A program made the position numbers and the translations under genes. Positions 21,235-33,007 of a stretch of DNA of 64,000 nucleotides are shown piece by piece. The notes beneath the pieces are model-generated. The model had not been told where the DNA came from. It ran no database searches and was given only the letters and a program-made list of their open reading frames with translations. This DNA comes from Nicotiana tabacum (Eukaryota > Streptophyta > Magnoliopsida > Solanales > Solanaceae), in NCBI RefSeq assembly GCF_000715075.1, contig NC_134082.1:193677948-193741947 (forward strand), in the 5' to 3' direction. The stretch's first letter is position 1. Every line of letters starts with the position of its first letter.

Positions 21235-24200
21235 ATGGTGAGTCTTGTTTCCAGTTTCAACCCTGTTTTCGTTTTTTTTTTCTTTTTCTGGCAACTGTTT
21301 TATTGAATTCTTGGAACTCTATTCTTTAAAATTTCCCAGCTAAGAACTAATCTTGTTCAGTTTTCTGTATGTACATGTGCTTAAGTTTTGGATATGAATT
21401 TACAGGAGAATATGAGTGAAGAAAAGGGGTTTAAGGAAATTTGTGTTTCTGATCATATAAATGGATTGCAGTACGCAAGCACAAAATCAGATAGCTTTGT
21501 TGTGGACATGGAACGTTTTTCTCATATCATAGAGAAAGATATAAATTCCAATTCAAGAATTACTGTAAGTTTCCTTTTCTTTTTTTAATCTCTTTTGCCT
21601 GAATACTTGTTTATCCTCTGCACATATACTTTGTTTCTCCTGAAACCCTTGACCCCATCACAAGTTATTTCATGGTTCAATTCAATATCAATCAATTTCA
21701 CAATTCATGTTTATCCTAACCACTTTGTTAAAGTAGTGAGAACAGAACTCATTATTGGTCAATTTTTGTTTACTGAGACTAAGTCTTAAGTACTACTTTA
21801 TTTTATTTTATTTTGAAAGAAAATGGACGCTGGCGAAGAATAAGATGGTAAATTTGACTTCGGAAAATGCCGAAAAAGTTGTAATACATGATATTGCAAA
21901 AGCTGGGAAAATATGCTTTTTAACGTTTCTGATATGATTTTGATTGAAAAAGTTGCAGAGAAACCTTTCAAGGAAAGGATCATTTCGAAGCGGCGAGAGG
22001 AAAACATATTCAAATGCTGCCAATGAGAAAGACACTAATTTCACGGCAAGTTCCCCTAGAGGTATATTATCATTTATTTGAATTAATAATAAATAAAAAT
22101 AAAGAGTTGTGTTTTTCTTTCTGAGGTCTAGATGTACACATTGTTTGTTATTAATGGTAATTCACAATGTTACCAAAAAAAGAAAAAATCAAGAGGTGTT
22201 AGATACAAAGCAATCAACAAATTTGTATTTGTCTGCATGCGTTTCTGTCGTTAAAGGTATTTAACGGACAACAATGAAAGGAAAAGACTATGACCCCTTC
22301 GATATTTTCTCAATCATAGAACTTCCAAATTACACCCCGTTTCAAAAAGATTGTCTTAATTTAACTTGGTATAAATTTTACAATAAAGAAGGAAAGACTT
22401 TTAAAATATATGGTTTTAAATAATTCATAGTATTTGTGTGGCTATAAAACTTTTGAAACTTGTGGTCCGAAATCTGCTATAGTATTTCTGTGGCTGTAAA
22501 TACTTTCTATTATGATAATATTGAAAAGTATCCATTTTTTGGAAAAGACTAATAAGGAAATAAGGCCAGTCTTTTTGAAACAAAGGGAGTAAAAGGAACC
22601 AGATTATTCTCACTACTAATAAGGAAATAAGGCCGGTCTTTTTGAAACAAAGGGAGTAAAAGGAACCAGATTATTCTCACTATTTATTACTCTTTGTACT
22701 AGTTTTAGTCGTTTTATACATATCAATAGTTTATTATTTCTATCTCAATTTATGTGACAATGTTTGATTGTGCATAAATAAAATAAAATCTTTTGAAATT
22801 GTAGTCCGAAGAAGTCATATACAATTCCATGGCGGTAAATCTATCTCATTAAAGGAAAAAAAGTTAAATTTAAATTATTTTAAATAAAGAAGTATGTCAT
22901 TCTCTTTAGAACATATTAAAAATAAAAAGCTAAATTTAAATTATTTTAAATAAAGAAGTATGTCATTCTCTTTAGAACATATTAAAAATGAAAATACGAA
23001 GACGGGAGAATATCTTTTTCTCAATTTTGTAAATATTTATTGTCCGAGGACGAGTTTACCTTTCATAGAACATATTAAAAATGAAAATACGAAGACGGGA
23101 GAATATCTTTTTCTCAATTTTGTAAATATTTATTGTCCGAGGAAGAGTTTACCTTTCATACTCTACTTCCAAGGATTTAAAAATATCTATAGCATTTAAA
23201 ACAAAAATATCAACTGATCAGCCATATTTGGCTTCACGTGAAACATATCACGTACTGCCCAATGCAATCTCATTGTCAAATATTCAGCCATATTTGTATT
23301 CTTATATTTCGATTCCTCTAATGTTTGGAGTAATGATGTAACACTACTAACTTGGATAAAGTTTACCATTATAAAGAAATTAAGCGACGACGGTGACTAA
23401 ATACCACATTGATGTAACATAGTAACAACAACAACAACATTCAGAGCAATCTCTTAGTTGGAGGTGGAGGTTACTTACCGTCAGAGCAACCCGCTTGTCT
23501 AGCTGTAACAACATATTCTCACTCAATGTGGGGAAATCTGCTCTGTTTTTTGTCTGTTCATATGGCAGTATTACAAGATACAGATTTTGTCTTTACTAAG
23601 TATTTTAGTACATTAGCTAGCTGCCTAGGTTTCTTCCTCTGGTATAATAATGAGACAAATCAATCTACCCCTATTTTTCCCTAAGCAAAGACGTGCTATC
23701 AGAGCCTTCATTTTCTTCTACTTTAGGTGTAAATTAGACTATAGGTTTAGAATTCGACATGAATACATTACATTAGGCACATAATATAAAGTTCAAGGTA
23801 AGAAGCAGCAAGTGGATACCCGTAAGTTTATCTATCCTGGTATGTCAAGATTTTATTGGTGAGATTGCATATAACTTATTTACCTTAAGTACTGGGTCCA
23901 ATTAAAGTTCATATGGTCCAGGCTGTATATACCATGAATGAATAAAATCCAAAAGATAGCATATAAGAATGAATGTAACGGACAATTAGCCTATGGTATC
24001 AACTTTTCTTATGAATATTAAGGTTGGAGCATTTGTTAATCTTGTAGATGAAATAAAATAATAGTACGGTCGTACAGAGTGTCATTCCTTTTTGTTTGCA
24101 TTCATAGTATAAACTAAAATGGTGGTTGCCCACATGCATGATAATAATTGAGTGATAAAGAAACAAGCCACCACATATTTTTGGGTATATTCTGAATGTC

Positions 24201-24958
24201 ATTTTTAAAATGGAAAAAATTGCAGCTTCATTGCTAGGAGGAGGTATTAGCACGCCAGAAAAGCCCATGGCATCGACTATTGTGGGAACTACTTATCAAC
24301 CTACCCCACAAACCCATAATCAGATCACTATAGTGGCCGGCCATGGCGGCGCCACCGCCACCGAAAGCAAGATTAGTGGGAGGAGATTCAGTTTCCGACG
24401 CACTTCTTCCACTTCTAATTGGTCCATTGATCCTAGGAGGATCCTTCTCTTCTTTGCTACCTTGTGAGTTTTCTCTTAACCAACTAAAGACTTGTTTAAC
24501 TTCTTTATATTTGTCGTGTATAATGTTTTACACTAAAAAATACTCACTTTCTTTTAATTTATGATGACTAGACAGGAAATTAAGAATGAAAGAACTTTTT
24601 TGAAATTTGTGATCTAAAACTAATTAAATTTTTTATGATTATAAATCATATCATTAAGGATAAAAAAGAAATTTTAAAATTAAATTGCTTTTAATTATAG
24701 AAAGGTGACATGTTTCTTTATATAGATCAAAGAAGAAAGAGTGACACCTAAATTGGGAGAGAGGGGATAGAAAATATAGTAAAATGGTCAATTATGACTT
24801 TGAGGAAAGAATACAACTTCTGACATTTTCTACTAAAATTTTATTTAATATGGTAGTGCCCTGTATTTGACAGGTCAAGTATGGGAACAATACTATTGAT
24901 CTATTTTACATTATCCATAGCCAAGCTCAATGGAGAAGACAGTGCTCTTAATGGATGA
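21235..24958 (+). CDS. Spliced plant gene for a small single-pass membrane protein of unknown function
   Basis: The proposed coding exons are 21235-21237 (ATG alone), 21406-21564, 21959-22061, 24226-24463 and 24874-24958. Every junction is GT-AG and phases join without a stop, giving 588 bp and 195 residues. A shorter start at 21412 is also possible. The N-terminus reads SEEKGFKEICVSDHINGLQY followed by DSFVVDMERFSHIIEKDINS. A basic Ser/Arg stretch follows (RNLSRKGSFRSGERK), then a low-complexity middle, a second basic Arg/Ser block (RRFSFRRTSS) and WSIDPRRI. The protein ends with one hydrophobic segment (ILLFFATLSSMGTILLIYF) and a short hydrophilic tail, which suggests a C-terminally anchored membrane protein. 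I believe it belongs to a conserved plant family without assigned function, but cannot name it. It is the only intact gene I find here. Confidence 0.8.
22333..22589. mobile_element. Stowaway-like MITE in intron 3
   Basis: The ends read CACCCCGTTTCAAAAAGA and, inverted, CTCCCTTTGTTTCAAAAAGA. This is the typical Stowaway (Tc1/Mariner-derived) terminus of plants, flanked by TA on both sides (22331-22332 and 22590-22591). A related sequence, CTATCTCAATTTATGTGACA, begins at 22741 and may be a second, degraded copy. Confidence 0.78.
22551..22684. repeat. Tandem duplication, 2 x 67 bp
   Basis: The right end of the MITE plus 28 bp of its flank (AATAAGGAAATAAGGCC...CTCACTA) is repeated head to tail with one or two differences. 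Confidence 0.93.
22861..23165. repeat. Two further tandem duplications (about 67 bp and 93 bp units)
   Basis: One 67-bp unit (22861 onward) containing GTATGTCATTCTCTTTAGAA is present twice. It leads into a 93-bp unit (about 22974-23066 and 23067-23160) containing GAAAATACGAAGACGGGAGA, also present twice. All lie in intron 3. Confidence 0.9.
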
Positions 24959-25540
24959 TATAGACACGAAAGGAAAAAGGAAGCAATGAATGAATGGAAA
25001 GAACAATGCACTAGTTCTAACTCAGAAGCCTGTGTAATGTAGATGCAGAAGAGACAAAATCAACATAATTTGATTACGAATTTTAACAGAGTTTAGCAGA
25101 AACATCACAAGATGGTGGAACAGAGAAAGAAGTATAAAGGGGGCAGTCAAAAAGAGCTAAAACTACAGATAGAACTTCCATTATAGCAGAGGTTCAGAAG
25201 ACAGAATGTATCACTTTCATCAGGCTGCCTTTTGCTGTAAGACAAGAATAGAAAGCATTGTGACAAAGATTTGCATCATTCTACAGCAATGAGTGGCAGA
25301 GATCAGAAAGACTTGAGTACCTTTTCTTTGTTAGGTTCTCTTTTTGTAACATTTGGCTGAGTTTAGTGGAGAACCACATGTTTACCTTTTGCTATCTTCC
25401 TCACTTTTTTGTTTAGCGTTTAAGTTTATGCAATAATAGTATAAAAAATATTTTTACAATTATGTCAATTATAAGATAATAGCAAGTAAATATATACCAT
25501 AACTAATCGGATAGTATAAAAATCTTTATAATGTTATGAG
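24959..25540 (+). other. Probable 3' untranslated region and flank
   Basis: Follows the stop codon at 24956-24958. No second gene is seen. A poly(A) signal cannot be assigned with confidence. Confidence 0.4.
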
Positions 25541-27275
25541 TGAAAGTACAAAAAGGGGGAGGGGGTGAATTGTAGCCAATTAAAATTCTAGTTGACTAAG
25601 TGTGAGTTTAGTCAACTAAGTTTTGCACCGTGAACATTCAATGGGAATGAAATAAACGAACGGAAAGGTAAAGAAGACACAACAGTTTTTATAATGGTTC
25701 AGTACCGGTATGGTACCTACGTCCAGTTCCCTTAGGTCATAAGACTCTCTTAGATTTTTTATAAAAGATTACAATAGTGATGGATTTTGAACGTTCACCA
25801 TCAACGATATTCAGCAACAGTGATTTTAAAATGTTCACACAACTCTCTTTTGTGTTCTAACTCTTTCTTTCTTTTGTGACACTTGCAGACTAAAGAATAA
25901 AGTGTTTGTACTAAGAACTAGAAAGGCTTAGAAAACAGTTTGAGTAGTTGCGTAAATCTTCTTCTTGAGATTGGCAGACTTCTTATAGGAGATTTTGGGA
26001 GTCGTTGCAGATTGATCTTGATTGAGGCACTGAATCCTCTAAGAGATTTGACTCAAGGGGTGCCTCCGAATCCTGCACTTGAGATGGGCTGGATTCGTTT
26101 ATGTCCTTCCTCTTTCATGTCCTCATTTCATGGAGTGATTTGAGACTTCGATTTGGTTGGTCAATCTTCTAATATAGTCCTCGAGGAGAGGCCTGATTTT
26201 CTCGAGCTGCACTTAATATGTTTCCTTCTGTTAGACATTCTCGATGTCTTTTGATCGAGACTGAGATGGCGAGACTTCTTTAGTTTACTTTTTGATGGCT
26301 TGACTTCCCGTAGTATCGTCAAATTCTCTTCGATCTCATTTCTTTTTGTTGATGTCCTTACCATAAGGATTTTACTTGAAGTGGTACCTTGATTCCTGCA
26401 ATGAAATAGATATGATTAGTTTTGCTATGTTATTATTGAAACTCAGATTTAACAATGACTAATGTATAATTTAAAACATATTGTGGAACTCCGTGTCTCC
26501 CACTCAAGTTGGTTCTTTTTGCGTTGGAAGCCAATTGATTCTTTGCTGCTGGCGTTGGGCAGGAAACAGGGCACAAAAAGTATGACTTTGATGTCCACTC
26601 CTGCAACTTCAAGCTCTAAATAGTACTGATGAAACATTCTCTTTGTGGAGCATGATGGGATGGCGCAGAATGTTTGTATACCAATTTTTAGAATAAATAT
26701 GCCAAACTAGCATATTAATTGACAAAATCAGAACTTTTCTAGGACACGTGCTATTAATAGATTAATCCATCATTATTTGACTTAAAGGATTCGTTTAATA
26801 TAAATTCATAGTTATGAATAATTGCAAGGAAATATATGATGAAGGAAAACATACAGTTTTCACATTGCATCAATGGGACCTCTATTCAAGAGCCCTTCAT
26901 GACTAGCAAGAAGGAGCAATATGAAATTGCTAACCGCAGAGGAGTAGATGTGTAGGTTTATTTCAAAATGAACCAATTTAAAGTTTAGAAATTGCTACTA
27001 GCATGTCAATGTCCCAGTGCTCCTTGTAAATTAATGGGTCTATTCTTTAGATTATGTAATTCGAGTTCGAGTTCTAAATGACAGGACTTAAAGACGCTAT
27101 ACTTCTGAAATTTTAATCTTGTTGCCTTCTAAATCAAATCATATACCATATCATTTGATTGGCATGTGTACGCTCGGGTAGACGTGTTACAGTAATAAAG
27201 ATTCTTGCATCTCTTTGTAAATCACATATTCACTGATGTAAATAGCATTCATTGTATATAACTCGCATTCACTAA
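25541..27275. other. Degenerate repeat-like intergenic sequence
   Basis: Begins near AAAAAGGGGGAGGGGGTGAA, followed by GGTTCAGTACCGGTATGGTACCTACGTCC. I associate this pattern with dispersed non-coding plant repeats, but cannot classify it. Short open frames here match nothing I recognise. Confidence 0.35.
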
Positions 27276-27284
27276 TTGTTTTTA

Positions 27285-28374
27285 GGCTTAATCTATACTG
27301 AGACACTTAAAGTTGGCATGATTTTTTATTTGGACACTTGAACTCAAGGGTGTTCCTATTGAGCTCTTATACTACCCGAAACTTATTCTAATTGAACACT
27401 TCTTGCTGAGTTGACACATAAAGTGAGTTTCACTCGATATAGGCGCGTGAAGACCCAAAAAAACAGATTTTTTATTTTTTTCTTTTTTATTTGCTTCTTC
27501 TTCTCCCTCAAAAACAAAACAGATCTGCCATGACATCGCTGGCCGAAGAGAAGCAGTCGCACCCCCTTCTTTCTCTCGTGTAATACTAAGCGCATGACAC
27601 CAATCTATTTAGTAAAGACTTGAAACAAATACTTGCCAAATTATTGCTTCACTGTATGCATTAAGAGCTAATAGAGAGGAGGAGCAATGAAGTAAAGCAG
27701 AAAAAAGAGCTGATGCTAAAGGCAAATGTCTGCGGCTTGAGATAATAAAAATATCAGATCAATATCCTCATTCAAAAATAGGAGTTGTGTTCACACTTTC
27801 ATAGGAGAAGCTTTTGGAGGGATTTGAGATTCCCGGGTTCAAGCAAGAAATTGTTGAAATCTTGTTGCAGAGAACTGCGACTAAATGAAAGCCACCATTA
27901 ATGGGGTTTTTAAAAAGCTTGAAGGTTTAAAATGGGTTACTTGATTTGATGAAAGTTTGAGAACTTAATATTGGGGCTGTCTTCGGATCGTCGTGGGGAA
28001 TCTTTAGCTGAAGTTATAACAAATTTGGAGGAGTTTCTCTTAAAAATTTGGATTAAAATCGTGCTTAGAACAAGAACACACGTGAAAATAGTGAAGAACA
28101 CCAAGACCACTGATTATTTTGTTTATTAAATAGATTTAACATAGTTTTTTTCTTTTTTCTTTTACTCAAAATAATATATGTCTTTTTTTATTCGTCATTC
28201 GCCACGTCAGCAGCGAGTGCATTGCACAAACTTTGTAACTTTGGCTGATTGTCAAAGAAGTGCTCAATTGAAATAAGTTTCGGTTAGTATAAGTGCTCAA
28301 TAGGTACACCCCTAAATTCAGGTGTGTAAATGAAAAATCGTGCCAACTTTAAGTGTCTCCGCATGTATTCAGCC
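27285..28374. mobile_element. Second Mutator-like element, non-autonomous (1,090 bp)
   Basis: Inverted ends of about 130-150 bp begin GGCTTAAT on the left and GGCTGAAT (inverted) on the right. Shared blocks include GACACTTAAAGTTGGCA, GGGTGT-CCTATTGAGC and CGAAACTTATT. The flanks are TTGTTTTTA on both sides (27276-27284 and 28375-28383), a perfect 9-bp duplication. The TIR style (ACTTAAA, ACTTGAACTC) resembles that of the 18955-20462 element. The interior has no transposase and no coding fragment that I can identify. Confidence 0.87.
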
Positions 28375-28424
28375 TTGTTTTTATTAGTTGCATTCTTTAA
28401 ATGCAATTTATAACACAATAAACC

Positions 28425-28803
28425 TGATAGGACCAAACCTATTGTTGTATGTGAAAGTAGACAAAACAAAAGAAAGAAAAATAAAAAAGAGATGAAAGTA
28501 TGATGTAAGCGCTTACATCGACATTATTGTGATGTAAGCACTTACCTCGACATTCTTCTGATGTAAGCGCTTACATCGGCAGGGCATTCAAATGCCTATA
28601 AATAGGGGTCTACATTTTCATTTATAGATCATCCCAAAACTTCTTATTTCTCTCTTCAATTAATAAAGAGCTATTCTTTGTGTGGCCGTGGAGTAGGTAA
28701 AATTGTCGAACCACAGAAATCTTGTCTTGTCTTGTCTTGTGCAATTTATTGCTTCTCTCTTAAATATCCTTTTCTTTCTATTATCTTGACACGCTTCCCA
28801 ACA
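28425..28803 (+). repeat. 5' LTR of the copia element
   Basis: Starts TGATAGGACCAAACC and ends CGCTTCCCAACA. It has three 29-bp-spaced copies of a palindrome (28502-28577), TATAAATA at 28597-28604 and a short transcribed part with AATAAA at 28663. Confidence 0.95.
28502..28577. promoter_or_regulatory. Three palindromic repeats in U3 of the copia LTR
   Basis: GATGTAAGCGCTTACATC is its own reverse complement. It occurs at 28502-28519 and 28560-28577, with a diverged copy at 28531-28548. The series ends 20 bp upstream of the TATA box, the place where copia enhancer repeats usually lie. A dimeric transcription factor site is an inference. Confidence 0.75.
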
Positions 28804-28805
28804 AC

Positions 28806-28817
28806 TGCTAACAGAGC
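28806..28817 (+). other. Primer binding site of the copia element, diverged
   Basis: TGCTAACAGAGC matches the initiator tRNA-Met site TGGTATCAGAGC at 10 of 12 positions and lies two bases after the LTR. Confidence 0.7.
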
Positions 28818-28940
28818 ACAGACAGTGTAATTCTGGTAGAAAAGTACAGTACTGGTGCAGGTACTATTCACAAGAATAGTGCGACACTATTGATCATCCT
28901 ACTGTTCATAGGCACTATTCACATAAATTTTTTGTGAAAA

Positions 28941-29760
28941 ATGGTATTGGAAGAAGGGAATGTTAAGATTGACAAGTTCAATGGCAAAGATTTTGGATTC
29001 TGGAAAATGCAAATAGAGGATTATTTGTACCAGAAAAAATTATACTTACCTCTGACCGAGGTGAAACCAGAGACTATGTCCAAAGTGGATTGGGATCTAT
29101 TAGATCGCCAAGCTCTTGATGTGATTCGTTTGACACTAACACGAAATTTGGCATTTAACATCATTAACGAGGAGACACTGCAGGCCTGATGAAGGCGTTA
29201 TCTAATATGTACGAGAAGCCATCTGCTTCAAATAAAGTCTATTTGATGCGTCGATTGTTCAACTTAAAGATGACAAAAGGTGGATCAGTCACGGAACATA
29301 TCAATGAGTTTAATATAATATTAACTCAGATGAGTTCTGTTAATATAACAATTGATGACGAAATCAGGGCGTTGATTCTACTATCATCTCTACCGGAGAG
29401 TTAGTCTGCGACAGTAACTGCAGTTAGCAGTTCATCAGGAAGTACCAAACTCAAATTGAATGATATCAGAGACTTGGTTCTAATCGAATAAATTCGCCAA
29501 AGAGAATCAAGGGATTCCCCAGGATCTGCTTTTAGTATCGAAAGCAGGGGAGAATCAACCAAAGAGGACAGAGTTATGGTCGTGGCAGATCAAAGTCAAG
29601 GAGAAGAGGACAATCCAAAAATCGCAAAGACATTACTTGTTGGAATTGCGATAAAAAGGGTCACTACAGTAGCCAGTGTAGAATTCAAAGAAGAAGAAGG
29701 AAGAAAATTCAGCAAATGTAATTGTTGAACAAGTCGGTGATGCACTAATTTGTTGTGCAG
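28941..29760 (+). pseudogene. Copia gag, interrupted
   Basis: The start at 28941 gives KIDKFNGKDFGFWKMQIEDY and so the copia gag domain, with YLPLTEVKPETM and ALDVIRLTLTRNLAFNI. A frameshift near 29185 moves to the next frame (MKALSNMYEKPSASNKVYLM, then KMTKGGSVTEHINEFNIIL). A TAG at 29402-29404 lies where the family usually has Trp. The CX2CX4HX4C zinc knuckle (C-WN-C-DKKG-H-YSSQ-C) lies at 29638-29679. Gag packages the element RNA in virus-like particles. All pieces are recognisable but no single protein can be made. Confidence 0.9.
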
Positions 29761-31241
29761 ACAGTCCAGTCGAATCTTGAATTCTGGACTTATGTGCATC
29801 CTTTCCCTCTACATCATGCAAAGAATTATTGCATAATTATATTGCTGGAAAATTTGGGAAAGTTTATCTAGCAGACGGTGAACATCTCGACATTGCCGGA
29901 AAAGGAGAAGTTCATATAAAGACTTCACAAGGCACGCTATGGAAATTGCAAAATGTACGACATGTTCCTGGCCTCAAGAAAAATCTGATATCTATGGGTC
30001 AGATTGACGGTAAAGGATATACAACAACATTCGGCAACGGATCGTGGAAGATAACCAAAGGGAATTTGGTTGTGGCACTAGGCTTCAAAAGGGGAACACT
30101 GTATGCAACTACAATAGAAAGAGATACTATAGCAACAGTTGATCATGGTCGTGATATAACATTGTGGCACCGGAGGCTCGGGCATATGAGTGAGAAGGGA
30201 ATGAAGCTTTTGGCATCCAAAGAAAAGTTGCCAAACCTAAAACATGTTGAATTAGGTTTGTGCGAAGATTGCATTTACGGGAAACAAAAGAGAGTTAGTT
30301 TCTCAAAGGTGGGAAGGACGCCAAAGAAAGAGAAGCTGGAACTAGTGCATACAGATGTGTGGGGACCAGCTCCTGTAACTTCTCTAGGAGGCTCACGCTA
30401 TTATGTTACATTCATTGATGATTCCACAAGAAAGGTATGGGTTTATTTTCTGAAAAATAAATCTGATGTGTTTGTTACCTTTAAAAGATGGAAAGCTGAA
30501 GTTGAAAATCAGACAAGTCTAAAGTTAAAATATCTGAAATCTGATAATGGAGGAGAGTATGATAGCCAAGAGTTCAAAGCATTTTTCTCGGAGAATGGGA
30601 TCAGAATGATCAAGACATTTCCTGGAACACCAGAACAAAATGGTGTTGCTGAGAGGATAAACAGAACCCTGAATGAACGAGCCAGAAGTATGAGAATACA
30701 ATCTGGATTGCCGAAGTATTTTTGGGTTGAGGCTATTAACACGGCAGCTTACCTCATAAATAGGGGCCCCTCTGTACCGCTGAATTTTGAAATTCCTAAG
30801 GAGGTATGGATAGGAAAGGAGGTAACTCTCTCACATCTGAAAATTTTTGGTTGTGTTGCTTATGTGCATGTAAACTCTAATGATAGAGATAAGCTTGATC
30901 CTAAAGCAAAGAAATGTTTCTTTATTGGTTATGGTGATGATAATTTTGGTTATCGATTTTGGGATGATCGGAATAGAAAGATCCTAAGACACAAGAATGT
31001 CACATTTAATGAAAATGTGATGTACAAGGACAAGCTTGAAGTAGAACCAACCAACATCAGCAAACAAACAATGTTTGAAACAGTTGAGTTAGAAGAAATC
31101 TCAGAAAATGAAGTGGCTAAAGGGATTACAACTGATTCTGAAATTGAAGATGAAGAACCAGAAGCCGAATTTGAAGAAAAACTAGAAGCCGAACCTGTAT
31201 CAAAACTAGAACCGGAACCAGAGATAGAATCAAATGCATAA
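29761..31241 (+). pseudogene. Copia protease remnant and integrase
   Basis: The protease start reads ILDLCASFPSTSC, so the expected D-S/T-G triad is D-L-C and catalysis is lost. A TGA sits just before it. From 29829 a 470-codon open frame follows. It has the GAG-pre-integrase zinc region (LWHRRLGHMSEKGMKLL and the CEDCIYGKQ pair), then the integrase core with HTDVWGPAP, KSDNGGEYDS and GTPEQNGVAERINRTL. All three acidic residues of the D,D-E triad are visible. The C-terminal part HLKIFGCVAYVHV...FFIGYGDD is normal, and the frame ends in a Glu/Pro-rich linker. The integrase itself therefore looks intact; the damage is on either side. Confidence 0.93.
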
Positions 31242-32930
31242 CCAAATTTGGAATCATGACCTGAATCAAATTCGGATTTTCTTACTCATGAACCTACATT
31301 GAAGAGATCTAAAAGAGTCATGAATGCTTCAGATAGGTTAACTCTCTCTCTTAACTATTTACTTCTAACTGATGCTGGAGAACCAGAGCATTTTGTTGAA
31401 GCAATGCAGGTGATAGAGTCTGATAAGTGGAAGCTAGCCATGAAAGAAGAGATGAATTCTCTTCAAAAGAATAAAATATGGATACTTTTGGAGTTACCAA
31501 AAGGAAAGAAGGCATTGCAGAACAAGTAGGTGTACAGAGTCAAGGAAGAGCATAATGGTAAGAAGAGATACAAAGCACGATTAGTAGTAAAAGGCTTTAG
31601 CAGAAGGAAGAAATTGACTATACCGAGATCTTCTCTCCTATTGTCAAATTAACTACTATCAAGTTGGTGCTAAGTATCGTAGCTGCAGAAAATTTGCATT
31701 TGGAGCAGCTAGATGTTAAAACTGCTTTCTTGCATGGCGACCTTGAAGAAGACATCTACATGAAGCAACCTGAAGGTTTTCAAGTTTCTGGTAAAGAAAA
31801 CCTTGTGTGTAAGTTGAAGAAGAGTTTGTATGGTTTGAAACAAGCTCCCCGACAATGGTACAAGAAATTTGATGGATTCATGCATAAAAATGGTTTCACA
31901 CGATGTGAGATGGACCATTGCTGTTATATCAAAAATCTTGATGAATCCTATATCATTTTATTGTTGTACGTTGATGATATGCTAATTGCAGGATCTAACA
32001 TAAATGAGGTCAATTTGGTCAAGCAACAACTAGCGGAGGAGTTTGAAATGAAAGACTTAGGACCATCTAAGCAAATGCTTGGGATGAGGATTTGTAGAAA
32101 CAGGTCGGAAGGAACCTTAAAGTTGTCTCAAGAAAAGTACATACAGAAGGTACTAAGCAGGTTTAGTCTTCATGATGCAAAGACCAGAAGCACTCCACTC
32201 GGAAGCCATCTAAATCTGTCAAAGGACCAATCACCTAAGACAGATGAAGAAAAGAAGTACATGTCCAAAGTTCTGTATGCTTCAGCAGTAGGAAGTTTGA
32301 TGTATGCTATGATTTGCACTAAACCTGACATAGCCCATGCAGTTGGAGTTGTCAGTAGATACATGTCAGATCCAGGAAAGGGGCATTGGGAAGGTGTAAA
32401 ATGGATATTGCGATATCTCAAAGGCACATTAGGTATGACAATTTATTTTAAAAAGAGCAATATTATCTTATAAGGTTTTGCTGATGCAAATTTAGGCGGC
32501 GATCTGGATAGTCGAAAAAAGTACCACGGGCTACATGTTTAACTTGGGTGGTACCGCTGTTAGTTGGATGTCCAGACTTCAGAAAAGTGTTGCTCTATCT
32601 ACCACTAAAGCAGAGTACATGGCCATCTCAGAAGCTGGAAAAGAGATGGTTTGGCTCAAGAATTTTCTTAAAGAGCTAGGTAAAGAGCAGGACAATTGTG
32701 AGCTTTTCAGCATTAGCCAGAGTGCAATTCATCTTGCCAAGAATCCAGTGTTTCATGCAAGATCGAAGCATATCCAGTTGAGGTATCATCATATCCGAGA
32801 GTTGATAAATGAAGGAATTCTTTCCATGCAGAAGATACCAGGATCAAAGAACCCGTCAAACATGTTGACCAAAGTTGTCGTTGTTGACAAACTGAGGTTG
32901 TGCACTGCCTCAGTTAGCATTCACGACTGA
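31242..32930 (+). pseudogene. Copia reverse transcriptase and RNase H, interrupted
   Basis: After the linker (TAA at 31239, TGA shortly after) the frame 31299-31529 gives HFVEAMQVIESDKWKLAM and ends with TAG where relatives have Trp. A frameshift near 31600 follows. The main reverse transcriptase (31664-32473) has QLDVKTAFLHGDLEEDIYMK, CKLKKSLYGLKQAPRQWY and LLLYVDDMLIAG, so the catalytic YVDD is present. It ends at a TAA in the connection region. RNase H (32535-32930) has STTKAEYMAISEAGKEMVWL, the Asp position of the next block changed (SISQSAIHLAKN) and ARSKHIQLRYHHIRELI. Without five to six repairs it is not translatable. Confidence 0.93.
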
Positions 32931-33007
32931 TAGCGTGAAGGCGCCACCAGAGAATAGCAAATCTTTTTTTTTTCTTTCTTGATGTAACATAGGTTTGAGG
33001 TAGAGAT

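Noticed and set aside
21755..21937. Additional exon of the spliced gene
   Set aside because: The exon phases join without it, and including it would introduce stops.
28560..28640. Palindromes plus TATAAATAGGGG as an integrated pararetrovirus promoter
   Set aside because: The segment is inside a copia LTR that is present twice and flanks a copia polyprotein; no pararetroviral genes are seen.
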